The notes under the pieces were generated by a model. It did not search any database. It saw only the letters and a program-made list of their open reading frames with translations, and was not told where the DNA came from. Below are positions 26,774 to 35,568 of a DNA stretch of 64,000 nucleotides, one piece after another (the first letter of the stretch is position 1; each line of letters starts with the position of its first letter). This DNA is from JANSYA01 sp965243385 (GTDB lineage Bacteria; Spirochaetota; Leptospiria; Leptospirales; Leptonemataceae). A program made the position numbers and the translations under genes. The stretch spans positions 2,728,001-2,792,000 of the forward strand of contig CBDEUV010000002.1 of the NCBI GenBank assembly GCA_965243385.1, in the 5' to 3' direction.

Positions 26774-27724
26774 ATGAGCAGCCGCACAGGATTTTTTACC
26801 GACGACGTCTTTCTCGAGCACGATACGGGTCGCGGACACCCCGAAACTCATCTGCGCCTGGTATCTATCCGCGAACGCCTCGAAGCGACCGGCTACTATC
26901 CCGATTTCGCGCAGCTGGAACGCCGTCCGGCCTCCGTCGAAGAGATCGGTCTGTGCCACGATACGGCCTACGTGCAATCCGTGGATCGCGTGTGCGCGGA
27001 ACAGGGCGGCGGTTATCTCGACGGCGACACGATCGTCAGCGCGAAGTCGTACGAAGCGGCGACTCTGGCGGCCGGCGCGGGCCTCGCCGCGGCCGACGGA
27101 ATCCTCGCCGGCGAAATCCAGCGAGCGCTCTTGCTCCTGCGTCCCCCGGGTCACCACAGCCTGCACGATCGCGCGATGGGTTTTTGTTTGTTTAACAACG
27201 TGGCCATCGCCGCGCGCTATTTGCAGCAGCAGGGCGGCGAAGATCTGCAAAAAATCGCCATCGTGGACTGGGACGTGCACCACGGCAACGGCACCGAAGC
27301 GATGTTTTACGACGATCCGAATGTACTTTTCATCAGCACGCACCAGTATCCGTTTTATCCCGGCACCGGATCGGAAAAAGACCGCGGCGTCGGTCCGGGA
27401 CTCGGCGCGACCCTCAATATTCCCATGGCCCGGGGGTCCGGCAACGCGGACTATCGCCGCGCCTTCGAAGAGCAAATCCTGCCGGCGCTGAAAGAATTTC
27501 AGCCGGGCGCGCTTTTGATTTCGGCCGGCTTCGACGCGCACCGCCGGGATCCGCTGGCCGGCATCGATCTGGAGAGCAGTTCCTACGAATGGATGAGCCG
27601 CAGCCTGCTTGATTTTTCGCGAGAGCACTGCGGGGGACGCATGATTTCGTTTCTGGAAGGCGGCTACGATCTCGACGCCCTGGCGGAGTCGGTCGAAGCC
27701 CACGCCGCGGTGCTCGCCGGCTGA
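26774..27724 (+). CDS. Histone-deacetylase-fold amidohydrolase
   Basis: 316 residues, zinc hydrolase of the HDAC/acetoin utilization/acetylpolyamine amidohydrolase superfamily. The charge-relay His-His pair is at 127-128 in RPPGHHS, zinc ligands are in DWDVHHGNGT (165-174) and the AGFDAHRRDPLA segment, and the C-terminal EGGYD motif is present. The bacterial members act on acetyl-lysine or acetylated polyamines. ATG 26774 has GGAGATTCCCGGT upstream. It starts 42 bases from the divergent bioF-like gene, so the two share a promoter region, and the next hydrolase gene follows after 10 bases, suggesting co-transcription. Confidence 0.92.
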   Translation: MSSRTGFFTDDVFLEHDTGRGHPETHLRLVSIRERLEATGYYPDFAQLERRPASVEEIGLCHDTAYVQSVDRVCAEQGGGYLDGDTIVSAKSYEAATLAAGAGLAAADGILAGEIQRALLLLRPPGHHSLHDRAMGFCLFNNVAIAARYLQQQGGEDLQKIAIVDWDVHHGNGTEAMFYDDPNVLFISTHQYPFYPGTGSEKDRGVGPGLGATLNIPMARGSGNADYRRAFEEQILPALKEFQPGALLISAGFDAHRRDPLAGIDLESSSYEWMSRSLLDFSREHCGGRMISFLEGGYDLDALAESVEAHAAVLAG

Positions 27725-27734
27725 CGATCGCGAT

Positions 27735-28667
27735 ATGATTCACGCAGTGCGCGATAAATTCTCTGAGTGGGTGGGACGCGGAGCGCTGGCTTACCGTCGT
27801 CGCGCGATTCATAACAGTATATTGCGCGGGGGCATGCGACACGCCTTCTGCGAACACGAAGGGGTCGAATACAGCTACTATTACCGCTCCGCGAACAAAC
27901 CGCCGCTGATTCTATTGCACGGTTTCCTGGACTCCAGCCACACCTGGCGGCGGCTGTTCTCGCGTCTGGGCGAGCATTTCGATATTTACGCAGTCGATCT
28001 GCCCGGATTCGGTCGCAGCGAATATCCTCCGGTGCGAGAATTGTGGCATCTCAGTTCAATCGCGCGCGGATTGGATCGCTTTTTATTCGACGACGGCGGC
28101 CTGGGACTGCGCGAGGCGACGGTCTTAACTCACAGCCTCGGCGGATTAGTCGCGCTGCACATGGCGTTGCAGATCAAATATATGAATCTGCCGCCTCACG
28201 GCCGCATGCGCGAGTTGCATTTAATCGCGCCGGGCGTTCTGAAGCAACCCCGGGAAAAGCGCGATCAGAACCGCCGGCATCTTTTTCCCGAAAGCGAAGC
28301 CGAGGTCCGCTCGTTGCTCGGGAAACTATATTCCGGTATGCCGCCGGAATTGTGGCGACCGGTCGTGCGCGGCCTGCTGCATGAATGGTCACATCCCGGC
28401 TATCACTATCTGGCGGAAAACACGATCGAAGAAGAAGAACGCGTCTGGTTCACTCCGGCCGAGCTCCGGAAACTGCGCATCCCCCTGCATCTCTACTGGG
28501 GCGACCAGGACCAGATTACTGAAATTTCGATGGCGCGCAAAATCAAACGCGGCGCTCCTAAAACCCGCCTGGAAATCTTTCCCGGAGCCGGCCACGCGCT
28601 GCATCTCGAACGATCGCTCGAATTAGTCGAAGCGTTTTTCAATAACGCAACTATAACTCAAAGCTAA
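27735..28667 (+). CDS. Alpha/beta-hydrolase
   Basis: 310 residues. The oxyanion-hole motif LILLHGFLDSSHTW is followed by YAVDLPGFGRSEYP, and the nucleophile Ser sits in LTHSLGGLVAL, where the first Gly of GxSxG is replaced by Thr. The acid and the His are in YWGDQDQIT and FPGAGHALHLE. The first about 45 residues are basic and may associate with membrane. Substrate cannot be inferred. It starts 10 bases after the HDAC-fold gene, so a two-gene operon is likely. Confidence 0.88.
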   Translation: MIHAVRDKFSEWVGRGALAYRRRAIHNSILRGGMRHAFCEHEGVEYSYYYRSANKPPLILLHGFLDSSHTWRRLFSRLGEHFDIYAVDLPGFGRSEYPPVRELWHLSSIARGLDRFLFDDGGLGLREATVLTHSLGGLVALHMALQIKYMNLPPHGRMRELHLIAPGVLKQPREKRDQNRRHLFPESEAEVRSLLGKLYSGMPPELWRPVVRGLLHEWSHPGYHYLAENTIEEEERVWFTPAELRKLRIPLHLYWGDQDQITEISMARKIKRGAPKTRLEIFPGAGHALHLERSLELVEAFFNNATITQS

Positions 28668-28854
28668 CGCGAATAGAACCGCCTATTCCCTCGTGCCCTG
28701 GAATGTTGATTCATCCACGCGTGGAGACCGCAGATCACCTCGTATTGCTTCGTACGTTTTGAATAGTTGGGTTAATTTTTGATTATTCTTTTCTATTTAT
28801 ATTTTATTCGCTTGTATTAAAAGGTCATATGTTGCGTGACGATGGAACGCAACT
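28668..28854. other. A+T-rich leader before the 607-residue orphan gene
   Basis: 187 bases with a strikingly A+T-rich core (about 28755-28825) in otherwise G+C-rich DNA. Several TATA-like hexamers are present, so a promoter is probable, but I cannot choose one. GGA about 9 bases before ATG 28855 serves as a weak ribosome site. No gene or structured RNA is evident. Confidence 0.4.
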
Positions 28855-30678
28855 ATGGAAAGTATTGAAGAATTACGATCCCCGCGCGAAGCGGCTCTGA
28901 AGGGAGACCCTTTACGGGATCGAACGGAAGAGGTTCTATTCGAACTGGCCCGCCGGAGATCCATACCCGGCTCGCGCGGGTTTCGGTATTTACCCGATGA
29001 TCGGGACCTCCAGTCGCCGCTCTTCGACGGTTGTTCCGTTCCCGCCTTACTTAATAACCTGGTTCAACGCAACCTGGCCCTCCCGCTGCCCGAACTGATG
29101 TTTGAAGCCGACGGCCTGCAAATCGACAGCACGGTCTTTGTACGTTCCGGCCCGATAGAAATTCTGAAATTTATGTACGCTGACGCGGTGAAACGTTCGG
29201 CGAGGTCCGCGCTCTGCTGGTTGGAGACGATGGCGGAGGGTCTGCCGGAACGGCTGGAACGCTCTCTGGCCCGCGACGCCCACGAAGTCGAGTACGCCGC
29301 CGAAAGCGCGTTCTTTCGTCCGAACGCCCTGCTGAATCTGGTCCAATTTCAGGTCGCGCCTCCTCCGGGAATTCTGCGCAGCTTCAGCAGCGACTTAAGA
29401 AAGCGCCTCCTGGAAGAACGCGCCGCAATCCGCGTCGACCGGGACCTGTTGTTTCCTTTGATTCCAGATCAAATCGAAGGCTGCTACGAAGTCGCCGGTG
29501 ACTTCCTGGCGAAGGACGCGGAGCGAATTGCGGCGGCTCAGCCCGTCTTCAAAAGCAGGCTGAAACGCCTGGACCGCGTGGAGGCCCGCTATTATCAGGA
29601 TCCGCGAAACGCGACTACCGCTCGCTTCTTGAAAAAAAAGGCCCGGCTGGTCATCGCCGCGACGAAATCCGGCGAAGCACCGCCGCTTTCGGCGCGGGTC
29701 GTGCGCGCCCTGGCGCCCGCCGCCGAACAGGCGTATCGCGCGTCCACCGAACAAAAGGATCGAGAGTATGTGGAACGCTTTTGCGGCGACCTGCTGAATC
29801 ACGGCGGCGATTGGCGGCGCATGACCCGCATCATGTCCACCGCCGACCGCGAGCGACTCCGACCCGCGGTCTGGACGGCGCTGGTCCGTCACCCGGAACT
29901 CTTCGGCGTGCGGTATGAACGACCCACGGATTCCGTGCACCTCTTCGTCGCGCGCGACCGAAATTTGCTGCCGCCGCTGATCTCCGGTATGCTGACGCTG
30001 CCGGCGCGGGAAACCTGGCGTACGACGGCGCTCAAAGAATTGATCGAATCGAATCGCGGCTTCTGGTCGCCGGTTCTGTCACGCGATGACTGCCGCATCC
30101 TGTACAATAAACTGCTGCGCAAGGCCTATCTCAATTTTCTGCCGTGGTACGTCCGCCCGCTCTTGTTCTTTAACTTCGAGGGCATCAATCTACATCTGTT
30201 CAACCGCGCGAGACAGGCCCTCAACGCGGAACAGAAACGGCTGGCGTCGGAACACAACGGCCATTTCGAGGGCTTCGCGCGGCGTCGCGAAACCGACCCC
30301 GGCCTGAATGCAAGAATCGCGGCGGTTTCGAAGGCCCTCGAAGAACTGTACTTCAAGCGAAAAACCGTTCCGGCCGTGCGAGACGTTGCGCGCCAGGTCG
30401 GCGAAACCGACATCGGCCAATTCCGCAATCTACTCGAAGCCTCGGGCTTTCGCATTCTGTATATGGACGACTTCGAAGAGAGCGCGCTCTTCTTCGCCAA
30501 CGGTCAGAAGTACGATTCACGGGTTCGGCGAATGAAAAGCCTCTGGCCGCAGATCAAGCGCGCCTCCATTGCCGCCGATCCGCCGGCCGCCGCGCGTAGA
30601 GCCCAACGTCTCCAGACCTATCTCGGCCTCGCCCCGACGCCCGCCGGCAGCAGATCCAGCGGCTCCTTGCCGGGCTGA
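28855..30678 (+). CDS. Hypothetical protein, 607 residues
   Basis: I do not recognise a family. The protein is predicted soluble, largely helical, rich in Arg, Leu and Ala, with no signal peptide and no transmembrane helix. Visible local features: RARQALNAEQKRLASEHNG (coiled segment, about 450-468), VARQVGETDIGQFRNLLEASGF near the C-terminus, which looks like a small helix-turn-helix or winged fold, and a basic tail. It follows an A+T-rich leader and ends in a strong hairpin at its stop codon, so it is a self-contained transcription unit. Codon use matches the neighbours, so recent transfer is not indicated. Confidence 0.75.
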   Translation: MESIEELRSPREAALKGDPLRDRTEEVLFELARRRSIPGSRGFRYLPDDRDLQSPLFDGCSVPALLNNLVQRNLALPLPELMFEADGLQIDSTVFVRSGPIEILKFMYADAVKRSARSALCWLETMAEGLPERLERSLARDAHEVEYAAESAFFRPNALLNLVQFQVAPPPGILRSFSSDLRKRLLEERAAIRVDRDLLFPLIPDQIEGCYEVAGDFLAKDAERIAAAQPVFKSRLKRLDRVEARYYQDPRNATTARFLKKKARLVIAATKSGEAPPLSARVVRALAPAAEQAYRASTEQKDREYVERFCGDLLNHGGDWRRMTRIMSTADRERLRPAVWTALVRHPELFGVRYERPTDSVHLFVARDRNLLPPLISGMLTLPARETWRTTALKELIESNRGFWSPVLSRDDCRILYNKLLRKAYLNFLPWYVRPLLFFNFEGINLHLFNRARQALNAEQKRLASEHNGHFEGFARRRETDPGLNARIAAVSKALEELYFKRKTVPAVRDVARQVGETDIGQFRNLLEASGFRILYMDDFEESALFFANGQKYDSRVRRMKSLWPQIKRASIAADPPAAARRAQRLQTYLGLAPTPAGSRSSGSLPG

Positions 30679-30686
30679 AGCCCGGC
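30669..30686 (+). terminator. Hairpin overlapping the stop codon of the 607-residue orphan
   Basis: GCCGGGC (30669-30675) pairs perfectly with GCCCGGC (30680-30686) around TGAA, so the stop codon lies in the loop. No T-run follows directly. Confidence 0.45.
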
Positions 30687-30729
30687 GGTCCCGGAAAAAC
30701 TCTCCGGTTGATATAAATTTAAGTAGACA

Positions 30730-30755
30730 CTTACGTAAGCCTATGCTTACGTAGG
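30730..30755. promoter_or_regulatory. Candidate ArsR operator
   Basis: Two near-identical palindromic half elements, CTTACGTAAG (30730-30739) and CTTACGTAGG (30746-30755), are spaced 16 bases apart (about 1.5 helical turns) and end 6 bases before the ArsR start. Position and symmetry suit autoregulation by the dimeric ArsR protein, but the site is inferred. Confidence 0.55.
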
Positions 30756-30760
30756 CTCCC

Positions 30761-31087
30761 ATGGACGACGCCTTCAAGGCCATCGCGGAGCCACGCCGCC
30801 GTGCCATCCTGCAGCTGGTGCAGGTCGACGAACTCAGTGCGGGCGAGATTTCACATCAGTTCGATGTATCGCGCCCTGCCATCTCGCAGCATCTATCGGT
30901 GCTGCTCGACGCCGGATTGATAGAGATGCGTCGCGAAGGCACGAAACGTCTGTACCGTGCCAATATGACCCAAATTCGACGATTCCAGGCTTTCTGGGAC
31001 GAATTCTGGGACGTCAGCCTGCTGCGACTCAAGCTCGCGGCGGAAAAGCAACATCGCAAAAGCGGCAAAGCCCGACGGGAGCACTGA
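30761..31087 (+). CDS. ArsR-family transcriptional regulator
   Basis: 108 residues: a single winged helix-turn-helix. FKAIAEPRRRAILQLV starts the domain, ISHQFDVSRPAISQHLSVLLDAGLI is the recognition helix region (about 30-55), and RREGTKRLYRA is the wing. There are no metal-binding cysteines, which places it with the SdpR/AHSA1-linked ArsR group rather than metal sensors. It is the first gene of a cassette with an SRPBCC protein 5 bases downstream and a glutathione transferase, and it probably represses that cassette through the palindromes directly upstream. Confidence 0.93.
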   Translation: MDDAFKAIAEPRRRAILQLVQVDELSAGEISHQFDVSRPAISQHLSVLLDAGLIEMRREGTKRLYRANMTQIRRFQAFWDEFWDVSLLRLKLAAEKQHRKSGKARREH

Positions 31088-31092
31088 TTATT

Positions 31093-31557
31093 ATGGAAAC
31101 AAATCCGCAGGAAGTGACGGACGCGGTCGTTGAGAAGCTGGTGCACATCAAAGCGCCGCCGGCGACGGTCTTCGAATATTTTTGCAAACCAGAGCTGATG
31201 CTCAAATGGCAGGGCATCGAAGCGCAACTGGAAGCGAAGGTCGGAGGGGTCTATCGCGTTCGCATGGACGATAACCATGTGGCGCTCGGCAAGTACCTCG
31301 AAGTCCAGCCGCCGCATCGCATCGTATTCAGCTTCGGCTGGCTGGGCGGCGAAAACGTTCCACCGGAAGCCAGCCGCGTCGAAGTCACCCTCGCTCCGGA
31401 CGAAAGCGGCGAAGGCACACGGCTGCGCCTGGCGCACTTCCTGTTACCGGAAAAACAGCGTCACCTGCATAAAGAAGGCTGGGACTTCTTCGTCGACCGC
31501 CTGGTCATCGCGGCGCAAGGCGGCGAGCCGGATTCGTATATCAAAAACAAAGATTAA
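31093..31557 (+). CDS. SRPBCC (AHSA1-type) ligand-binding protein
   Basis: 154 residues. START/Bet v1-like fold: VVEKLVHIKAPPATVFEYFCKPELMLKWQG opens the domain; VGGVYRVRM, PHRIVFSFGW and a C-terminal helix (HLHKEGWDFFVDRLVIAA) close it. Such proteins bind small hydrophobic molecules and are regularly encoded beside ArsR regulators like the one 5 bases upstream. The ligand is unknown. Confidence 0.9.
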   Translation: METNPQEVTDAVVEKLVHIKAPPATVFEYFCKPELMLKWQGIEAQLEAKVGGVYRVRMDDNHVALGKYLEVQPPHRIVFSFGWLGGENVPPEASRVEVTLAPDESGEGTRLRLAHFLLPEKQRHLHKEGWDFFVDRLVIAAQGGEPDSYIKNKD

Positions 31558-31576
31558 AGCCGTCAGGAGACAGACT

Positions 31577-32209
31577 ATGAAAATCTATCAAGCGCCCCCG
31601 TCGCCGAATTGTCGCAAAGTTCTGGCGGCCGTCGCCTACCTCAAGCGTCCGGACGTCGAACTGCAGTTCGTCGATATTTTTAAAGGCGAAACCAAAGCGG
31701 CCGATTTTCTGGAGATCAACCCGAACGGCCGGCTGCCCGCGCTGGTAGACGGCGACCTCAAGCTCTGGGAGTCGAATGCCATTCTGCAATATCTCGCGGA
31801 AAAGAGCGACAACCGCTTGTATTCCGCCGATCCCGTCGAACGCGCCGATATATGCCGGTGGATGAGCTGGCAGCTGGCTCACTGGGAACCCGCGCTCCGG
31901 ATCTTAACGTACGAAAATTTCGCCAAAGAGTTATTCGGCCACGGACCCGCGGACACCGAAGAGGTCGAACGCGGTTATGTTGAATTCCATCGCGTCGCAC
32001 CGATTCTGGAGAGCCATCTTCTCGATCGCCGCTACGTCGTCGGCGAACGCTTCACGATCGCGGATATAGCGCTGGCGTCGATGCTTACCTATGCCGGGCC
32101 GGCGCAGCATCCGCTGAACGAGTACCCGAATATCAGCCGCTGGAACGCCAGCCTCGACGAGATCGAAGCCTGGCGCTCGACCATGCCGCAGCAACCCGTG
32201 AATGCGTGA
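31577..32209 (+). CDS. Glutathione S-transferase-like protein
   Basis: 210 residues. The N-terminal thioredoxin-fold half runs from KIYQAPPSPNCRKVLAA to NPNGRLPALVDGDLKLWESNAILQYLAE, with the cis-proline in RLPAL and the ES pair that binds the glutathione gamma-glutamyl group. The C-terminal helical half has FTIADIALASML, the N-cap motif of GSTs. AGGAG lies 9 bases upstream of ATG. Third gene of the ArsR-SRPBCC-GST cassette, which suggests a detoxification or stress response. Spirochaetes do not generally make glutathione, so the thiol used is open. Confidence 0.92.
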   Translation: MKIYQAPPSPNCRKVLAAVAYLKRPDVELQFVDIFKGETKAADFLEINPNGRLPALVDGDLKLWESNAILQYLAEKSDNRLYSADPVERADICRWMSWQLAHWEPALRILTYENFAKELFGHGPADTEEVERGYVEFHRVAPILESHLLDRRYVVGERFTIADIALASMLTYAGPAQHPLNEYPNISRWNASLDEIEAWRSTMPQQPVNA

Positions 32210-32230
32210 TATTCCGCCAGCCCCGCCGCC

Positions 32231-33238
32231 TCAGGGAATCTTCAGACTGCGGCCGGTCACCAGCAGGTCCGGATTCTGTATGAGGCCGCGATTCGCTTCG
32301 AAGATCTTGCGCCACTGCCGTTCGGTGCCGTAGGCGCGTCGGCTGAGTTCGTAGAGCGTATCACCGCGTCGCACTTCGTAGTTCGACCCGGGCTGAATAT
32401 CGCCGCCGGAAACCCCGGCGCCGTTATCCGCCGCATTGCGACCATTGCCTGCGCCGTCCGCATCGGCAGGTGAATCCAGGGCGGTCGATTCAGGCTGCGC
32501 GCCTTCTCCGGTTTCGGATCCAGTCGCATCACCGGCATCGCCCGTAGCCGGCGATTCAATCACCCCTGCCTGTTCGGTCTGCCCGGAGCCCTCCGCCGGC
32601 TGCGAAGAGTCGCTCTTGCAGTGACGAAAGAACCAGTAGATCGCAAAGAGAATCGCGGCCACCAGCAAGATCAGCAGCAGCGTCCGCAGCCAGAATTGAC
32701 CGCGGGTCTCGTCGACCTGACCGGCGTTGCGATCGGAAGCGTCGGGCGCCAGCGCCGCCGGCTGCGCGATGGGCGCGCTCATGGACTCGTACGCCGCGCC
32801 GCAGATCTCCTGCGACCAGCGCGCGAATTTCAGTCGCGCCAGATCGTTCACGGTCTTCACGTTAAAGGCTTCCCGCATGCGCTTCGTATCCGCGGCGCTC
32901 ACGCCCTGCAGGACCGTGATCGGCGACTGGATCAGCTTCTTGATCGGGGTCGCCTCGTATTTTTTGATCAGCTTATCCTGAAAAGCGTGCATGTCGATCT
33001 TCGACTGCGGAACTTTAGCGAGCGCGACGATTTCCTGGGCCCACATGATATATTTCAAATCCGCCAGATCGCGGATGGTCTTCACGTAGAACGATTTGTA
33101 CAGCAGCTCGCCGTCGCCTTCGCTCAAGCCGCGCAGGGCGTGCACGGGCGCGTCGGGCAAATCGGTCAGAGTCAGATGGCGAAAGGCTTTTACGATGCGG
33201 GAGTTGAGAAATTTCTCGTCTACGATTGGGTCGGGCAT
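32231..33238 (-). CDS. DUF4332-like / transmembrane / LysM protein
   Basis: 335 residues in three parts. Residues 31-70 and 106-145 are two copies of one 40-residue helical module (P(V/I)xxLxG(L/V)S..., FxVKTxxDLAxLK, WxQEI), similar to the helix-hairpin-helix DUF4332 type. One membrane helix lies at about 182-205 (TLLLILLVAAILFAIYWFF). An Asp/Gly/Ala/Ser-rich linker leads to a C-terminal LysM domain (about 290-335: YEVRRGDTLYELSRRAYG). LysM would bind peptidoglycan outside while the duplicated module stays in the cytoplasm. Start ATG 33238 is preferred; GTG 33268 is the alternative. It lies 120 bases downstream of hldD on the same strand. Confidence 0.8.
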   Translation of the reverse strand: MPDPIVDEKFLNSRIVKAFRHLTLTDLPDAPVHALRGLSEGDGELLYKSFYVKTIRDLADLKYIMWAQEIVALAKVPQSKIDMHAFQDKLIKKYEATPIKKLIQSPITVLQGVSAADTKRMREAFNVKTVNDLARLKFARWSQEICGAAYESMSAPIAQPAALAPDASDRNAGQVDETRGQFWLRTLLLILLVAAILFAIYWFFRHCKSDSSQPAEGSGQTEQAGVIESPATGDAGDATGSETGEGAQPESTALDSPADADGAGNGRNAADNGAGVSGGDIQPGSNYEVRRGDTLYELSRRAYGTERQWRKIFEANRGLIQNPDLLVTGRSLKIP

Positions 33239-33358
33239 AGAGCCAGTATAGAAGCCGCGGTACGCCACAGGTCAATCAGGAAACGTCTCAGACCGGGGCC
33301 ATTCGGAGATTTTCAGGCCAAGAACTTGTTTCCGACTTGTTTCGACCTTAACGCCGGA

Positions 33359-34375
33359 TCAGGCGCGGCTTTCGCCGGGAACCAGATAGTTGCGCACATA
33401 GTCCTCGACCGCGTCCCGCATGGGCGTGACCGGCGCTGCATAGCCCGCGGATCGCAGGCGATCGATGGGCGCGCAGGTATAGTACTGATATTTGTTTTTG
33501 AGGTGATCCGGCATGTCGATAAATTCGATGTGGGGCTCGCGCTCCATGCCCGAAAAAATCGCGCCGGCCAGGTCCAGCCAGGTGTTCGCCACGCCGCTAC
33601 CGGCGTTGAACAGGCCCTTCGCCTCGCGATTCTCCAGGGCGAAGAATACGGTCATGGCCGCCGCGTCTTTTACGTACAGAAAGTCGCGCATCTGCTTGCC
33701 GTCTTCATAATCGGGGTGATAGCTTTTGAATAATTTTAGCTTGCCGGTTTCCAGAATCTGGCGATAGGCCTTCAGGACCAGAGACTGCATCTCGCCTTTG
33801 TGGTATTCGTTCGGTCCGAAGACGTTGAAGTACTTGATACCGGCCGCGGCCGGCGCGAATTCCAGGTTCGCCATGTACTGGTCGAAGACCTGCTTGGAAT
33901 AGCCGTAGCCGTTGAGGGGCCGTAATTCGTGCAGCCGCTCGTGCCCATCGTCGAAACCCTGGAGTCCGTCCCCGTAGGTCGCGGCGCTCGACGCATACAC
34001 GAAACGGGCTTCGCAGGATCGGCTCAGCTCCGCCATCTGAATCGAGTAGCGGTAGTTGTTTTCGATGAGGTGGCTCGCGTCTTTTTCGGTGGTGGAACTG
34101 TTCGCCCCGAGATGGATGATCGCCCGTACATTCTTGAATAGCGGATCGGCCCATTGTTTCGGATCCGGCCCATTCAGGCGGGACAGGTCCCATTCGACTC
34201 GCGAGAGAAAATCGTCCTTCTCCAGGTACTCGCGAAAGCGCAGCGAGCGCAGGTTCATCCACTTTTCGCCGGTTCCGAGATGGTCCACAAGAATCAGATC
34301 CCGTTCACCCCGGCGGTTCAATTCCCGCACGACCGCGCTGCCGATCAATCCTGCCGCTCCGGTAACAATTATCAA
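33359..34375 (-). CDS. hldD: ADP-L-glycero-D-manno-heptose 6-epimerase
   Basis: 338 residues, extended short-chain dehydrogenase that epimerises ADP-heptose for LPS inner-core synthesis. The NADP-binding VTGAAGLIGSAVVRELN is at the N-terminus, IIHLGANSSTTEKDASHLIENNY matches the HldD signature, VYASSAATYGDG holds the catalytic Ser, and YGYSK is the YxxxK motif. YFNVFGPNEYHKGEMQS further supports the family. Divergent from parA across about 125 bases. Confidence 0.92.
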   Translation of the reverse strand: MIIVTGAAGLIGSAVVRELNRRGERDLILVDHLGTGEKWMNLRSLRFREYLEKDDFLSRVEWDLSRLNGPDPKQWADPLFKNVRAIIHLGANSSTTEKDASHLIENNYRYSIQMAELSRSCEARFVYASSAATYGDGLQGFDDGHERLHELRPLNGYGYSKQVFDQYMANLEFAPAAAGIKYFNVFGPNEYHKGEMQSLVLKAYRQILETGKLKLFKSYHPDYEDGKQMRDFLYVKDAAAMTVFFALENREAKGLFNAGSGVANTWLDLAGAIFSGMEREPHIEFIDMPDHLKNKYQYYTCAPIDRLRSAGYAAPVTPMRDAVEDYVRNYLVPGESRA

Positions 34376-34501
34376 TGTTTTACTCCGTGAAACGCCCTGG
34401 CCGTACGCGCCCCGCCCGGGGATTCAGAACCGCGATGATGGCGAATTCCGAAAGAACTACACGCCCAAAAAGCACTTTGCGTCGAATATAAAAGCAAAAG
34501 A

Positions 34502-35422
34502 ATGACAGAGCGCAGTATGGCAAAGATAATTTCCGTTATCAACTACAAGGGCGGCGTGGGCAAAACCACGATGACCCTGCAATTGGGCGTGGGTCTGGCT
34601 ACCCTGTACAATAAGAAAGTGTTGATGGTGGACCTGGACCCCCAGTGCAGCCTCTCGTTATCCACGGTGGACGAGCACTACTGGGCCGACTGGCTCGAAC
34701 GGAAAGGCTCCGTGGCAAGCGTCGTCCAGAGTTTCTACGACGCTGAAACCACTGAAATCTCGCCGGACTGGGTCATCGAAAACGCTCTGGACCGCGCCTG
34801 GGACACCATGCCCGGCAATACCCCCGGCCTGGACCTCTTGCCGTCCCACCTGGACCTCCCGGAATTCGAGATGCGGCTGATGTCCAAAAAGCCCCGCTCG
34901 ATCGGCAGCATGGAGGAATTCTATCTGGAGCGCTATCTGGTGCTCAAAAACGCCCTGAGCGGGATCCGCAAGAAATACGACTATATCCTCTTCGACTGCC
35001 CGCCCAATATCTACCTGATCGCGCGGAACGCCATCATCGCCAGTGACTATTATCTCGTGCCGACGATCCCGGATTTCATCTCCTGCTACGGCATTCCTTT
35101 CATCCTGCAGCATATCCGGAATATGCAGGAAGAGGTTCAGGAAAAGGGCGGCGGCGCCCGGCACGCGAAATTCCTGGGCATTGTCCGCAACCGGGTCCGT
35201 CAGGCCGGCGGCGGCCTGGTCAACGAACATGAAGAGCAATCCCGGAAACTCCGGCTCAACTATGAAGACCAATTGCTCGATACCATGATCATCGATCGCA
35301 TCGGCGTGGCGGAGTCGCTGCATTTGCGTCAGAATATCTATAATAGTAAAAACGAGAAGTTTTCTGAGATCCGCAAAGACTTCACCGCGGTCGTGAAAGA
35401 AGTCGTCGGCCGTCTGAAATAG
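34502..35422 (+). CDS. ParA/MinD-type P-loop ATPase without a ParB partner
   Basis: 306 residues. Deviant Walker A KGGVGKTT begins at residue 16, the switch region MVDLDPQCSLS follows, and DYILFDCPPN is Walker B. These place it with ParA-type partition or positioning ATPases. No parB-like gene and no parS-like repeats accompany it. The next genes encode the flagellar sheath proteins FlaA2 and FlaA1, so a role in positioning a cellular structure is conceivable but unproven. The start is ATG 34502 or ATG 34517; neither has a good ribosome site. Confidence 0.88.
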   Translation: MTERSMAKIISVINYKGGVGKTTMTLQLGVGLATLYNKKVLMVDLDPQCSLSLSTVDEHYWADWLERKGSVASVVQSFYDAETTEISPDWVIENALDRAWDTMPGNTPGLDLLPSHLDLPEFEMRLMSKKPRSIGSMEEFYLERYLVLKNALSGIRKKYDYILFDCPPNIYLIARNAIIASDYYLVPTIPDFISCYGIPFILQHIRNMQEEVQEKGGGARHAKFLGIVRNRVRQAGGGLVNEHEEQSRKLRLNYEDQLLDTMIIDRIGVAESLHLRQNIYNSKNEKFSEIRKDFTAVVKEVVGRLK

Positions 35423-35476
35423 CCGCCGCCCGCGGGACATAATGCCCTGCGAATGGTCACGGCGATCGCGGGGATA

Positions 35477-35512
35477 GGCCGCGGAGGCGGCCGCAGGGAC
35501 GCAAAAAGCGTC
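35477..35512 (+). terminator. Hairpins after parA
   Basis: GGCCGC (35477-35482) pairs with GCGGCC (35487-35492) around GGAG, and GACGC (35498-35502) pairs with GCGTC (35508-35512) around AAAAA. They lie about 55 bases past the parA stop. No T-run follows, so termination is only suggested. Confidence 0.35.
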
Positions 35513-35539
35513 AAAAAATTCGCGAAGCTGCAAAGTTTG

Positions 35540-35568
35540 TTGAGCGAAAAACCGATAACATTTACAGA
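35540..35568 (+). promoter_or_regulatory. Candidate promoter of the flaA2-flaA1 operon
   Basis: TTGAGC (35540-35545) and TACAGA (35563-35568) are separated by 17 bases, a weak sigma-70-like match, about 75 bases before the flaA2 start. The -10 is poor, so this is a guess. Transcription from the upstream parA promoter is the alternative. Confidence 0.3.

Noticed and set aside
26732..27703. 324-codon upstream extension of the bioF-like frame
   Set aside because: The extension is antisense to the HDAC-fold gene, and the enzyme's N-terminus aligns at ATG 26731.
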